Source: G965216905 sp965216905 (GTDB lineage Bacteria; Actinomycetota; Acidimicrobiia; Spongiisociales; ZC4RG35). Taken from it: 64,000 nucleotides of DNA. This document shows, piece by piece, positions 33,040 through 41,029 of the stretch (positions are counted from its first letter, which is position 1; each line of letters begins with the position of its first letter). The position numbers were made by a program, and so were the translations under genes. Under the pieces are notes generated by a model. It did no database searches. It saw nothing but the letters and a program-made list of their open reading frames with translations, and had not been told where the DNA came from. The DNA lies in NCBI GenBank assembly GCA_965216905.1, contig OZ244213.1, positions 3,038,001-3,102,000 of the forward strand, given 5' to 3'.

Positions 33040-33722
33040 CAACGGTCGAGCATCCGGCGAAGCTCCTCGCCGAGCAGCGCTCGATGGATGGCGACCATCG
33101 CTTCGCCGGCACTCGTCAGGATGTTCCGGACCTGCTCGTGCGACTCCGCGGACCGAACACGGCGGAGCGAGGCGGTCAGCTGGGCGAGAATATCCGCCTG
33201 GCGCTGAGCCGCATGTCGCAGCACTCGAAGGTGACGGGCCTCGAGCCCTTGGGCGAAGAGATGACGCGCCTCGATGGCGATGGCGACCGCCGCCTCCGGA
33301 AACGGACCGTCGGCGGGCGGATCGATCAGGCCGTGGTCGACGAGTGCATCGAGCTGCTGCGGTGTCAGGTTGGAACGGCGGAGCAACTCGGTGCGCGAGA
33401 CTCGATCGTCTCGATCGTCCGGTGCCAGGATTCGACCACGACTCCGCTCGTCCCCGGCGGTCGGGTCTTCTCCGCGCTCCCACAGCGTCAGCTTCGACTT
33501 GATCACCTTCAGTGGGAGGAAGTGGTCCCGTTGCTCTCTGAGAATGAATCGCAGTCGCTCGATGTCCTCGCGCTCGAACATCCGATACCCGCCGTCGGAC
33601 CGTCCTGGAGCGAGCAATCCCTGTGATTCGAGAAACCGGACCTTCGATACGGTCACGTCGGGGAACTCATCTCGAAGATCGTTGATCACCTCACCGATGG
33701 TGAGGGCCTCGCCTTCAGCCAT
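33039..33722 (-). CDS. ftsR: MerR-family cell-division regulator FtsR-like
   Basis: 227 residues from the ATG at 33722 (a GTG precedes it). The N-terminal winged helix is LTIGEVINDLRDEFPDVTVSKVRFLESQGLLAPGR split over residues 8-45. The long C-terminal region has helices for dimerisation and no metal-binding cysteines. The match to Rv1828/FtsR is by memory of sequence and by position next to a GarA-like FHA gene. The protein activates ftsZ-type genes in corynebacteria. It overlaps the FHA gene by eight bases. Confidence 0.85.
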   Translation of the reverse strand: MAEGEALTIGEVINDLRDEFPDVTVSKVRFLESQGLLAPGRSDGGYRMFEREDIERLRFILREQRDHFLPLKVIKSKLTLWERGEDPTAGDERSRGRILAPDDRDDRVSRTELLRRSNLTPQQLDALVDHGLIDPPADGPFPEAAVAIAIEARHLFAQGLEARHLRVLRHAAQRQADILAQLTASLRRVRSAESHEQVRNILTSAGEAMVAIHRALLGEELRRMLDR

Positions 33723-34167
33723 CACCGCGGGCGACGATCAGATGGAATCGGCCGACCAGTACCTCGTCGCCGGGGACCAGTCTCGCCAGATCGACCCGAC
33801 TCGAATTGACGTACGTGCCGTTGGTCGAACCCGAATCCTCCACCTGCAGCGCGTCGCCATCATTGATGAAGCGACAGTGGTGCCTCGAGACGGTGATGTC
33901 GTCGAGGAAGATGTCGCTCTCGGGATGGCGTCCAACCGTGATCGTCCCCTCCGAGAGCACATAGGTCATGCCGGCCTGCGGCCCCCGTTCGACGACCAGC
34001 GCAAAGCCGGCCACACCGTCGAGATCGGCGGCGCGGTCGGGCGTGAGGCCGGGAACCGGAGCCATCGGCGTGTAGGTCACCGTGGCGTCGCCTTCCAACT
34101 GCGCCCCGCACACCGGGCAGCTCTCGGCGTCTGCCGCAACCTCGGAAGCACACGATGGACAATGCAT
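33715..34167 (-). CDS. FHA-domain protein with N-terminal zinc ribbon, GarA-like
   Basis: 150 residues. C3, C6, C17 and C20 form a zinc ribbon. Residues about 55-148 are an FHA domain with GRHPESDIFLDD, SRHHC and SGSTNGTYVNSSRV. A threonine-containing linker (ATVTYTP, 28-34) is where GarA and OdhI carry the kinase-phosphorylated ETTS motif, but that exact motif is absent. In actinobacteria GarA-like proteins regulate 2-oxoglutarate enzymes. Position next to gcvH and ftsR supports orthology; the zinc ribbon differs from mycobacterial GarA. Confidence 0.85.
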   Translation of the reverse strand: MHCPSCASEVAADAESCPVCGAQLEGDATVTYTPMAPVPGLTPDRAADLDGVAGFALVVERGPQAGMTYVLSEGTITVGRHPESDIFLDDITVSRHHCRFINDGDALQVEDSGSTNGTYVNSSRVDLARLVPGDEVLVGRFHLIVARGDG

Positions 34168-34233
34168 GGTCGAGAATGTTACCCGGGCCGATCCCGTTCC
34201 CCGGGAGATGGCTCCGATCCGAACTCGCCGTCG

Positions 34234-34611
34234 TCAGTCGATCAGCGCCCGGTAGGCAGCCGGGTCGAGAAAGTCGCCTTCGATGGTCCCCGCCGGTTCG
34301 ATCTCGACCAGCCAGCCCTCTCCGAAGGGATCGCCATTGACCAGCTCGGGGGCGTTGGTGACCGCCTCGTTGACGGCCACGACGGTGCCGGGGAAGGGTG
34401 CGTAGACCTCACCGACCGACTTCGTCGACTCGACCTCCACCAAGACGGTTCCGGCATCGACTTCGATTCCGACCTCGGGCAGCTCGACGAACACGATGTC
34501 ACCGAGTTGATCCTGGGCGTAATCGGTGATGCCGATCCTGCGGCTGGAGCCATCCGTCTCAGCGATCCATTCGTGCTCGTTGGTGTAGATCAGCTCTTCT
34601 GGGACGTTCAC
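34234..34611 (-). CDS. gcvH: Glycine cleavage system H protein
   Basis: 125 residues. Carries the lipoyl group between the P, T and L proteins. The lipoylated lysine is in VESTKSVGEVYAP. The N-terminal EHEWI and the DYAQDQLGDIVFVELP stretch are conserved. It stands in the pgsA/garA cluster, 6 kb from gcvT, and no gcvP or gcvL is present. Confidence 0.95.
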   Translation of the reverse strand: MNVPEELIYTNEHEWIAETDGSSRRIGITDYAQDQLGDIVFVELPEVGIEVDAGTVLVEVESTKSVGEVYAPFPGTVVAVNEAVTNAPELVNGDPFGEGWLVEIEPAGTIEGDFLDPAAYRALID

Positions 34612-34655
34612 GTCGCTCCTCTTCCTCCCGGGTCACAGTCGCCCGATGTCGTCGC

Positions 34656-35228
34656 CTACGGGGACGATACCGATCCGGCCGAGCCTCCGCGGAACACGTC
34701 GGCCGTCTCGCGCAGGTAGCCGAACCCCACCACGTAGTAGAGCAGCAGCCCGACCACGCCCGCCAACCAGGCTGGCGCGGCGAAGAGCGACCCGCCGACT
34801 GCGGCTGCGGTGAGGTAGAACGACGGAATCGCTCCGTAGAGAAGGAAGGTGGCGGTCTTCCCCAGCGTCCGGACGTCGATGCGGACTCCGGCCCGAAGCG
34901 CCAACAGCGTTGCACCGCCGACCACGACCTCCCGGACGATGAGGGGGATCCCGATGATGGGCGGCACGACGCCGGCGATCAGGCCCGCGACCAGGGCAGA
35001 TCCGATCATGAGACGATCCGCCAACGGGTCGAGGAGCTTGCCCAGCTCGGTGACCTGATCGAGCCTCCGAGCGAGATATCCATCGATCCAGTCGGTGGAG
35101 CCGATCAGGAAGATCAGCAGCGCGGCGAGACCGATCCTGCGGTCGACCAGCGTCACCCACCAGAACCAGGGGATCAGCGCCAAACGGGTGAACGAGACCA
35201 GATTGGGGATGTTGAATGCGTCTCTCAT
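34656..35228 (-). CDS. pgsA: CDP-alcohol phosphatidyltransferase (PgsA type)
   Basis: Makes phosphatidylglycerol phosphate from CDP-diacylglycerol and glycerol 3-phosphate, or a related product. 190 residues with about five or six membrane helices. The complete catalytic motif is DG-X2-AR-X8-G-X3-D-X3-D (DGYLARRL then GKLLDPLADR). The N-terminal NIPNLVSFTRL is conserved. Its start overlaps the stop of the lipoprotein gene by four bases. It resembles PgsA2 in the mycobacterial cluster. Confidence 0.9.
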   Translation of the reverse strand: MRDAFNIPNLVSFTRLALIPWFWWVTLVDRRIGLAALLIFLIGSTDWIDGYLARRLDQVTELGKLLDPLADRLMIGSALVAGLIAGVVPPIIGIPLIVREVVVGGATLLALRAGVRIDVRTLGKTATFLLYGAIPSFYLTAAAVGGSLFAAPAWLAGVVGLLLYYVVGFGYLRETADVFRGGSAGSVSSP

Positions 35229-37198
35229 GACGGTTCGGCCGGTTGGACGGCGGCGGGCAGTCCGGCCACGGATTGGAGGCCGGAGAGAACTTCCACGAAG
35301 GGATAGCGGACTCGATCGTTTCGGTAGGCCTCGACGACATCAACGTCGTACAAGAAGAGGTACGGCTTGACCTCATGGAGGATCCGCTCCATCTCCCAGA
35401 CGATCGCATAGGCGGCCTCGGCATCGGTTGCCGCGTTGTACTCCTGGACGAACGCGTCGAATCGGGCATCTCGGAAGCCGGTGTTGTTGTTGCCGTCGTT
35501 CGTCAACGTGTCGTTGGCCGAAGACCAGAAGGAGGCGTGGTGGAGCGGCACCGCCGGACTCGGGAGCCGCCAGCCCAAGACGACCATGTCGAAGTCGATG
35601 TCGGATCCATCCTCGGTCGGGGTGAACACTCGTCCGACGATTGAAGCAAAGTCGGCGAAACGCACCGTAATGGTGAACCCGAGGTCTTCCAGCCAACGTG
35701 CGATCCACAGCGCGTAGGTCGATCGAAGCGGATCGAACCCTGATCCCGGAGCGAGCAACTCCAACGGACGGACCGGTTCGCCTGCCAGGAGGATCGGCGA
35801 AGGAGGCTCTACGGCGCCGTTCTCGAATCGAGGCGGCCGCTCCCACGAGAAACCCGACGCCGACAATTCGTCGACGGCCAGCTTCAGGCGCTGCTCCGAG
35901 CCCAGATCGACCGATTCATCGGTCAGCTCCTCGACGATCTCGCGGTTGAACCACCGGGTGTTGCCGGCCGGGATGCTGACGAGCGCCGGCTCCACCCCGG
36001 GCCCGAACACCTGTCCCACGACGGCGTCGCGATCGTTGAGGAGGTCGAGCGCTCGCCGGAATCCCGGTTCCGCCGTCGGAGACCGCCGCAGATTGAACGC
36101 CAAGTAGCGGAACCCGTTGACCGGATTGCGGATCACTTCTACCCCGTCAGCACCTGCGATGTGGTCGGCGAGGCGTTGGTCGATGCCCGCGGAGTTCAGC
36201 ACCACGTCGATGTCTCCGTCGACCAGCGCCGTGGATGCGCTCGACTGGTCTGCAAAGCTCTGAACCGTCATCGTCTCGAAGAAGGGCCCGAGTTCGTACG
36301 TGCTCCCTCCGGACCTCACGGTCGTTCCAGATCGGACCCAGTTGGGGTTCGGAGTCAACGTCGTCAGGTCGCCATCGACATCGCCGATCACCACCGGTCC
36401 TCCGGAAGGGTCGCCGGCGCCCGAAGCGGTGGTGAGCGTCAGCGCAGGGTCGGGCGTTGTCAGCGCATCGGCCACGATCGGCCTCCAATGATGGCGCGGC
36501 ATGATGGGAGCGGTACCCGGTCCGTTGGGCCAGAACGGAAGTCCGGGGCGTCCGTTGTAGCGGAATCGCACGGTGTCCGCATCGACGGCGGACACATCGA
36601 CCAACCCGAGCTGTGGGGAGCCGGATTCAACAGCCGGGTACACGGCACTCCAGCCGCCCCGCAGACCAACATCGCGAACCGTCTCGAAGGTGAAGACGAT
36701 GTCGTCCGCGGTGATCGGGACTCCATCGCTCCATACGGCGCCCGGCTCGAGATCGACGACGACTTCCCACCCGTCGTCGGTCTCGACTGGTCCCGGGATC
36801 GCATCCGACTCCGCCAGATACGGGGCGAGCTCGAAACCGGGAGGGTCGTATGCGTAGAGCGACGGCTTGGTCTGCCCGAGCACGTATCGGTCCGAGAGAG
36901 TGCTCTGCGGGTCGAAGTAGAACCAGAAGTTGTCGGTACTGGGAGGCTCGGTCACCCCAACGCGGTACGTGAACGGCTCGGGAGGTTCGGTGGTGGTCGT
37001 CGTCGCCGGGACCGTCGTGGATGTCGAAACCGGTGCAATGGTGGAGGCGGTCTCCGAGGTCGACGGCGTCGGATCGCACGATGCAACCAACAACGCCAGC
37101 ACCGCCACCCACATGACGGGTATCGCCGGCCGCTTCGGTGCCGGTGTCGACTGCGTCCTCGCCTGCCGGAGGTGCCCCTCCCGAGATCCCTGCCTCAC
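35225..37198 (-). CDS. ABC-type peptide/solute-binding lipoprotein, family 5
   Basis: About 657 residues from a GTG at 37198; an ATG at 37114 would remove the first 28 residues. The frame extends to 37285 but that would overlap tRNA-Pro, so it is rejected. A lipobox LVASC follows the hydrophobic stretch MWVAVLALL, then a Thr/Ser-rich linker. The mature part has the DppA/OppA-type pattern: LEPGAVWSDGVPITADDIVFTF, FRRALDLLNDRDAVV and the C-terminal AYAIVWEMERILHE. No permease or ATPase gene is adjacent, so it may serve a distant transporter. Its stop overlaps pgsA. Confidence 0.85.
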   Translation of the reverse strand: MRQGSREGHLRQARTQSTPAPKRPAIPVMWVAVLALLVASCDPTPSTSETASTIAPVSTSTTVPATTTTTEPPEPFTYRVGVTEPPSTDNFWFYFDPQSTLSDRYVLGQTKPSLYAYDPPGFELAPYLAESDAIPGPVETDDGWEVVVDLEPGAVWSDGVPITADDIVFTFETVRDVGLRGGWSAVYPAVESGSPQLGLVDVSAVDADTVRFRYNGRPGLPFWPNGPGTAPIMPRHHWRPIVADALTTPDPALTLTTASGAGDPSGGPVVIGDVDGDLTTLTPNPNWVRSGTTVRSGGSTYELGPFFETMTVQSFADQSSASTALVDGDIDVVLNSAGIDQRLADHIAGADGVEVIRNPVNGFRYLAFNLRRSPTAEPGFRRALDLLNDRDAVVGQVFGPGVEPALVSIPAGNTRWFNREIVEELTDESVDLGSEQRLKLAVDELSASGFSWERPPRFENGAVEPPSPILLAGEPVRPLELLAPGSGFDPLRSTYALWIARWLEDLGFTITVRFADFASIVGRVFTPTEDGSDIDFDMVVLGWRLPSPAVPLHHASFWSSANDTLTNDGNNNTGFRDARFDAFVQEYNAATDAEAAYAIVWEMERILHEVKPYLFLYDVDVVEAYRNDRVRYPFVEVLSGLQSVAGLPAAVQPAEPS

Positions 37199-37226
37199 GC
37201 CGGGCAGACTACCCTGCCCACCGACA

Positions 37227-37303
37227 CGGGCTGTGGCGCAGCTTGGTAGCGCGCTTGACTGGGGGTCAAGAGGTCGGGAGTTCAAGTCTCCCCAGCCCGA
37301 CCA
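37227..37303 (+). tRNA. tRNA-Pro (GGG)
   Basis: A 77-nt cloverleaf including an encoded CCA. The acceptor stem is CGGGCTG (37227-37233) with CAGCCCG (37293-37299). The anticodon stem is CTTGA/TCAAG with loop CTGGGGG and anticodon GGG at 37261-37263. The T arm contains TTCAAGT. No integrase or attachment repeat is seen nearby. Confidence 0.95.
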
Positions 37304-37311
37304 CCCGAGAC

Positions 37312-37327
37312 TCCGGCAGAAGCCGGA
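37312..37327 (+). terminator. Hairpin after tRNA-Pro
   Basis: TCCGGC and GCCGGA pair around an AGAA loop, followed by CGGTTTG. It is a short but well-placed terminator for the tRNA. It may also end the convergent DUF4386 gene. Confidence 0.5.
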
Positions 37328-37363
37328 CGGTTTGCATTCGGTCCTGCTCGCCGTACAGACGGT

Positions 37364-38053
37364 TCAAGCGATGGCGACGGCGGCGCGGTCGACGCGCCGG
37401 ACACCCACTGCCAGCAGGTACCCGATCATCCAGAACTCCCCGACGGTCGCAGGAATGGTCGAGACCTCGATCAGCGTCCCGGCGTCGGGAAGCAGTCGAT
37501 ACAGGTAGGCGCTCGCCACGTATCCGACACCGCCCACCATCAACACCATCCCCAGTGCCCGCGGCATGACCGCATACCGCCAAACGACATAGCCCATGGG
37601 AATCAGCCACAGCCCGAAGAAGATGGCCCCGACCTCCCAAGCCGATGCGTTGAGTTGATACAGCATCTGGACGCTGGCCGCCTGATCGCCCGGCGCCAGG
37701 CCGGGGTTCTCCACGACTGCCAGCGCCCCGATCGAAAACACCGTGGCCACCATCAGGATGGCGGCGTTCGCCATACCGAAGGCACCCAGCGCCCAGGCGG
37801 CCGCACGGTCATGGGTGCTGAAGAGCTTGTAGAACCCGACCGCGGCCAGCGCCTGGCCGATGATCAGCGTGATGTCTCCTGCGAGGCCGAGGCGGGCCCG
37901 CCCTGTCTGTTCGGTCAGGTTGGTCAGCGTCGCCATGGCATCGTCGGGCACCACGATCCCGTTCCGAACGACGAAGAAGCTGATGATGCCTCCGAGGGCC
38001 AGGGTCAGGTAAGCGAGGCCGGTGGCTCGGGCGGTCTGGACGGGGTTCTGCAT
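37364..38053 (-). CDS. DUF4386 multi-pass membrane protein
   Basis: 229 residues with about six membrane helices. The start TARATGLAYLTLALGGIISF and the later GFYKLF and FFGLWLIPMGYVVW segments match the DUF4386 family, whose role is unknown. It stands alone. The promoter region carries twin palindromes that look like the operator of a TetR- or ArsR-type repressor, so expression is probably regulated. No such repressor is in the neighbourhood. Confidence 0.8.
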   Translation of the reverse strand: MQNPVQTARATGLAYLTLALGGIISFFVVRNGIVVPDDAMATLTNLTEQTGRARLGLAGDITLIIGQALAAVGFYKLFSTHDRAAAWALGAFGMANAAILMVATVFSIGALAVVENPGLAPGDQAASVQMLYQLNASAWEVGAIFFGLWLIPMGYVVWRYAVMPRALGMVLMVGGVGYVASAYLYRLLPDAGTLIEVSTIPATVGEFWMIGYLLAVGVRRVDRAAVAIA

Positions 38054-38062
38054 GAGATCACC

Positions 38063-38096
38063 TTACTGTGTAAGTATGCTGTCATTTACACTGTAA
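38063..38096. promoter_or_regulatory. Twin TTAC-N3-GTAA operators
   Basis: TTACTGTGTAA (38063-38073) and TTACACTGTAA (38086-38096) are each nearly palindromic, and together they form a 12-of-13 inverted repeat. Their centres are 23 bp apart, about two helical turns. They lie 10 to 43 bp upstream of the DUF4386 start, over the expected promoter. Confidence 0.65.
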
Positions 38097-38236
38097 GGCA
38101 TTCGGTCTGGGTGTGCAATCCGGCAGCGGAGAACCGTTCCGACCGCATTCTCCGAAGCATGCGTTTGGGCGGTGTGCCCTCGGGTATCCCCCATCCGGTC
38201 GCCGGCCGAGTGAGCCGGCGATCGAGAGGAGAACCC

Positions 38237-38380
38237 ATGTCCACCACCGCCATCGTCATCCTGGTGCTCGCCCTGTTGGTGGGTGGAGTCGGTCTGTTCG
38301 TCGAGGCACTTCGCTGGTTGCTGATCATTGCCGTGGTCCTGTTGATCTTCGGGGTGGTCACGGGCCGCCGGCCGGTCTGA
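38237..38380 (+). CDS. Small hydrophobic membrane protein, 47 aa
   Basis: 47 residues, MSTTAIVILVLALLV then a second helix WLLIIAVVLLIFGVV and a short basic tail GRRPV. The AGGAGA site lies 7 bp upstream of the ATG, which strongly supports translation. It resembles the short hydrophobic proteins common in actinobacteria. Function unknown. Confidence 0.7.
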   Translation: MSTTAIVILVLALLVGGVGLFVEALRWLLIIAVVLLIFGVVTGRRPV

Positions 38381-38392
38381 ACGACCCCGATC

Positions 38393-38539
38393 TCAGGACA
38401 CCCGTTCCCAGACCCAAACCGCACCCTGGATGAGCCGCCACAGCAGATAGAGGGCGGCCGCCGCCAAGCTGATCCGAAAGCCCCAAGGGGTGGGCTCTGC
38501 GGGCGCCGAATCGCGTTCGGGGAGGAATGGGTCGCTCAC
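38393..38539 (-). CDS. Small one-helix membrane protein coupled to der, 48 aa
   Basis: A GTG at 38539 overlaps the der stop as GTGA. The 48-residue product begins MSDPFLPERDSAP and has one helix (about 22-42, ISLAAAALYLLWRLIQGAVW) with flanking charges. The overlap, the lack of stops and the clear helix support a real coupled gene. I recognise no family. Confidence 0.65.
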   Translation of the reverse strand: MSDPFLPERDSAPAEPTPWGFRISLAAAALYLLWRLIQGAVWVWERVS

Positions 38540-39846
38540 CGCCGACCTCGCGCCACGACGTGGACCGGGGTGCCGGTGAAGTCGGTGAGTCGGCGGATTC
38601 GACCCTCGAGGTAGCGGAGGTAGTCGGGCCCCAGCTCACCTCCCGAAACGAACAAGACGAACGTCGGCGGTTCGACCCCGGCCTGGACCGCGTAGCGGAG
38701 CCGAGGTCGTCGGCCCTTCCGCGTCGGCGGGGGGTGTGCTGCCGTCCACTCGGTCACTGCTCGGTTCAGCTCGCCGGTTCCGATGCGTTGCCGGCGGTTC
38801 TCCAACACCAGCTCCACGGCCGGCCAGATCCGTCCGATCCGCGCGCCGCGAACCGCCGACGTACGGACGACGGGCGCCCAGGACACGAATCCGAACTGCG
38901 AGCCCAGGTGGCGATCGATCCGCTCCCTTCGCTCGTCGTCGACGAGATCCCACTTGTTGAGCACGATCACGAGGCCAGCACCCGCCTCGACCACCTCTCC
39001 GGCGATCCTCTGGTCTTGGTTGGTGATTCCCTCGGATGCATCGACCAGCAGCAGAGCCATGTCCGCCGACGCAAGGGCTTCGCGGGCTCGGATGACCGCA
39101 TAGAAATCGGCATCCTCCCGGATCTGGGGCTTCCGACGGATACCGGCGGTGTCGACCAGCGTGTAGCTGCTGCCGTCGTCGAACTCGATGACCGCATCGA
39201 TTGGATCGCGGGTCGTCCCCGGGCGATCGGACACGATCACCCGCTCCTCCTCCAGGAGCTGATTCAAGAGCGTGGACTTGCCGACGTTGGGCCGCCCGAC
39301 GATGGCGATCCGGGGACGAGACGCAACTTCGGTGGCCTGCGAGTTCTCCGGAAGCACCTCCACGAGGGCATCGAGCAACGCTCCCACTCCGCGTCCGTGA
39401 AACGCCGACACCGGAAACGGATCCCCGAAGCCCGTCCTCCAGAAGCCGGTCGGAAACTGCTCGCGAGCCGGATTGTCCACCTTGTTGGCGACGAGGAGCA
39501 CCGGAACCTCCGCTCCTCGGAGTTGTCGGATCACGCCGTCGTCGTCGTCGGTCAGGTCGGTGGTTGCATCCGTTACGAACAGCACTGCGTCGGCGACGGC
39601 CAGAGCGGCTTCGACCTGGCCTCTGATCTCACGTGCGAACGTCTCGTCAGACCTCGTTTCCCAGCCGCCGGTGTCGACCAGCAAGAAGTCTCGCCCGGCC
39701 CAGTCGGCCTCGAACTCCCTTCGGTCGCGGGTCACTCCAGGACGTTCTTCGACCACGGCCGGCCGGCCGCCGACGATTCGATTCACGAGTGTGGACTTGC
39801 CGACGTTGGGACGTCCGACGACGGCAACCACGGGGAGAAGGGCCAT
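38536..39846 (-). CDS. der: Ribosome-biogenesis GTPase Der (EngA)
   Basis: 436 residues from the ATG at 39846 (MALLPVVAVVGRPNVGKS). Two tandem G domains each have GRPNVGKST and a DTAG/DTGG switch (DTGGWETRSDE and DTAGIRRKPQ), and a C-terminal KH-like domain follows. It acts in 50S subunit assembly. It is divergent from ispH across 68 bp, which must hold both promoters. Confidence 0.96.
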   Translation of the reverse strand: MALLPVVAVVGRPNVGKSTLVNRIVGGRPAVVEERPGVTRDRREFEADWAGRDFLLVDTGGWETRSDETFAREIRGQVEAALAVADAVLFVTDATTDLTDDDDGVIRQLRGAEVPVLLVANKVDNPAREQFPTGFWRTGFGDPFPVSAFHGRGVGALLDALVEVLPENSQATEVASRPRIAIVGRPNVGKSTLLNQLLEEERVIVSDRPGTTRDPIDAVIEFDDGSSYTLVDTAGIRRKPQIREDADFYAVIRAREALASADMALLLVDASEGITNQDQRIAGEVVEAGAGLVIVLNKWDLVDDERRERIDRHLGSQFGFVSWAPVVRTSAVRGARIGRIWPAVELVLENRRQRIGTGELNRAVTEWTAAHPPPTRKGRRPRLRYAVQAGVEPPTFVLFVSGGELGPDYLRYLEGRIRRLTDFTGTPVHVVARGRR

Positions 39847-39914
39847 GCCGGCATGGTATCCGCCATCATTCCGCTGGAGTTCCGGTGAGGCCGCCCGGTC
39901 CGTACCATGATCGG

Positions 39915-40961
39915 ATGCCCGAACGTCTGTTGCTCGCCGAACCACGCGGATTCTGCGCAGGGGTCGAGATGGCCATCAAGGCCCTCACCTGGATGGTGCG
40001 GGTGTTCGAGCCACCGATCTACTGCTACCACGAGATCGTTCACAACGAATGGGTGGTCGGAGCGTTCGAGAAGGTGGGCGTCGTGTTCGTCGACGACATC
40101 GGTGACGTTCCCGAAGGAGCACCGATCATGCTCTCCGCCCACGGATCGGCCCCGGAGGTCGTGGCCGCCGCTCGAGCCCGAGGGGCCGTGGTGATCGACG
40201 CAGTGTGCCCGCTGGTCACCAAGGTGCATCACGAGGTCAAACAGAAAGCGAGGAAGGGCTTCGACATCCTGTACATCGGTCACCATGGCCACGACGAGGC
40301 CGTCGGCACGGTGGCCGAGGCCCCGGATGCAATCACATTGATCGAACCGGAGGAAGGGCTCGCCGACTTCCGACCCAAGGATCCTGAGAAGGTGGCGCTG
40401 CTCGCCCAGACGACCTTGGGGCTCTATGAGTGGCAGTCGGTCTTGGACGACGCCCGTCGGCAGTTCCCGACGCTGGCCACGTCCCGCAAGAGCGACCTCT
40501 GCTACGCAACGACCAACCGCCAGGCTGCGGTCAAGGCATTGGCAGCGGAAGCCGATCTCATCCTGGTCGTCGGATCCGAGAACTCGTCGAACACCCAAGC
40601 CCTCGTCCGGGTCGCTCGAGAAGAGGGCCGCCACGCCCAACGGATCGATTCGGCCGACGAGATCGACCCCGAGTGGTTGGAATCGGCGACCGTGGTCGGC
40701 TTGACGGCCGGCGCCTCGGCACCGGATCACCTGATCGGCGAAGTAATCGAGCGAGTCGGTGCTCGTCAGGGCTTCGAGCTGCTGTCGGTCACCGAAGAAT
40801 CGGAGTACTTCCCACTGCCGCCCCAACTCCGGTCCTTCATCGGCGTCCTGCAAACCCTGGTGGAAGCCTCGGTCACGGCTCCACCGTCGTCCGAGCCGGG
40901 CTGGCTGGATCGGGACCGGGAGTGGACTGCCTCGAACGCCCTGACGATGCTCTCGCGCTGA
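39915..40961 (+). CDS. ispH: 4-hydroxy-3-methylbut-2-enyl diphosphate reductase
   Basis: Last step of the MEP isoprenoid pathway, yielding IPP and DMAPP with an iron-sulfur cluster. 348 residues from the ATG at 39915. The three cluster cysteines are in RGFCAGVEMAI, AVCPLVTKVHHE and SDLCYATTNRQ. The gene is inserted, on the opposite strand, into the der/cmk block. The gap to the convergent cmk is 68 bp. Confidence 0.96.
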   Translation: MPERLLLAEPRGFCAGVEMAIKALTWMVRVFEPPIYCYHEIVHNEWVVGAFEKVGVVFVDDIGDVPEGAPIMLSAHGSAPEVVAAARARGAVVIDAVCPLVTKVHHEVKQKARKGFDILYIGHHGHDEAVGTVAEAPDAITLIEPEEGLADFRPKDPEKVALLAQTTLGLYEWQSVLDDARRQFPTLATSRKSDLCYATTNRQAAVKALAAEADLILVVGSENSSNTQALVRVAREEGRHAQRIDSADEIDPEWLESATVVGLTAGASAPDHLIGEVIERVGARQGFELLSVTEESEYFPLPPQLRSFIGVLQTLVEASVTAPPSSEPGWLDRDREWTASNALTMLSR

Positions 40962-41029
40962 AGACTGCCCTTCCGGCCGGGCCTGTCATCTGGATGATCG
41001 AGGTCCCGGGTGGGGCCGGCGGCCACAGA

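Noticed and set aside
37199..37285. Longer start of the substrate-binding protein at 37285
   Set aside because: It would place coding sequence through the tRNA gene; the GTG at 37198 or ATG at 37114 is preferred.
37227..37303. tRNA-Pro as an attachment site for an integrated element
   Set aside because: No integrase or second copy of the tRNA end is visible; XerD at 48 kb is the housekeeping type.
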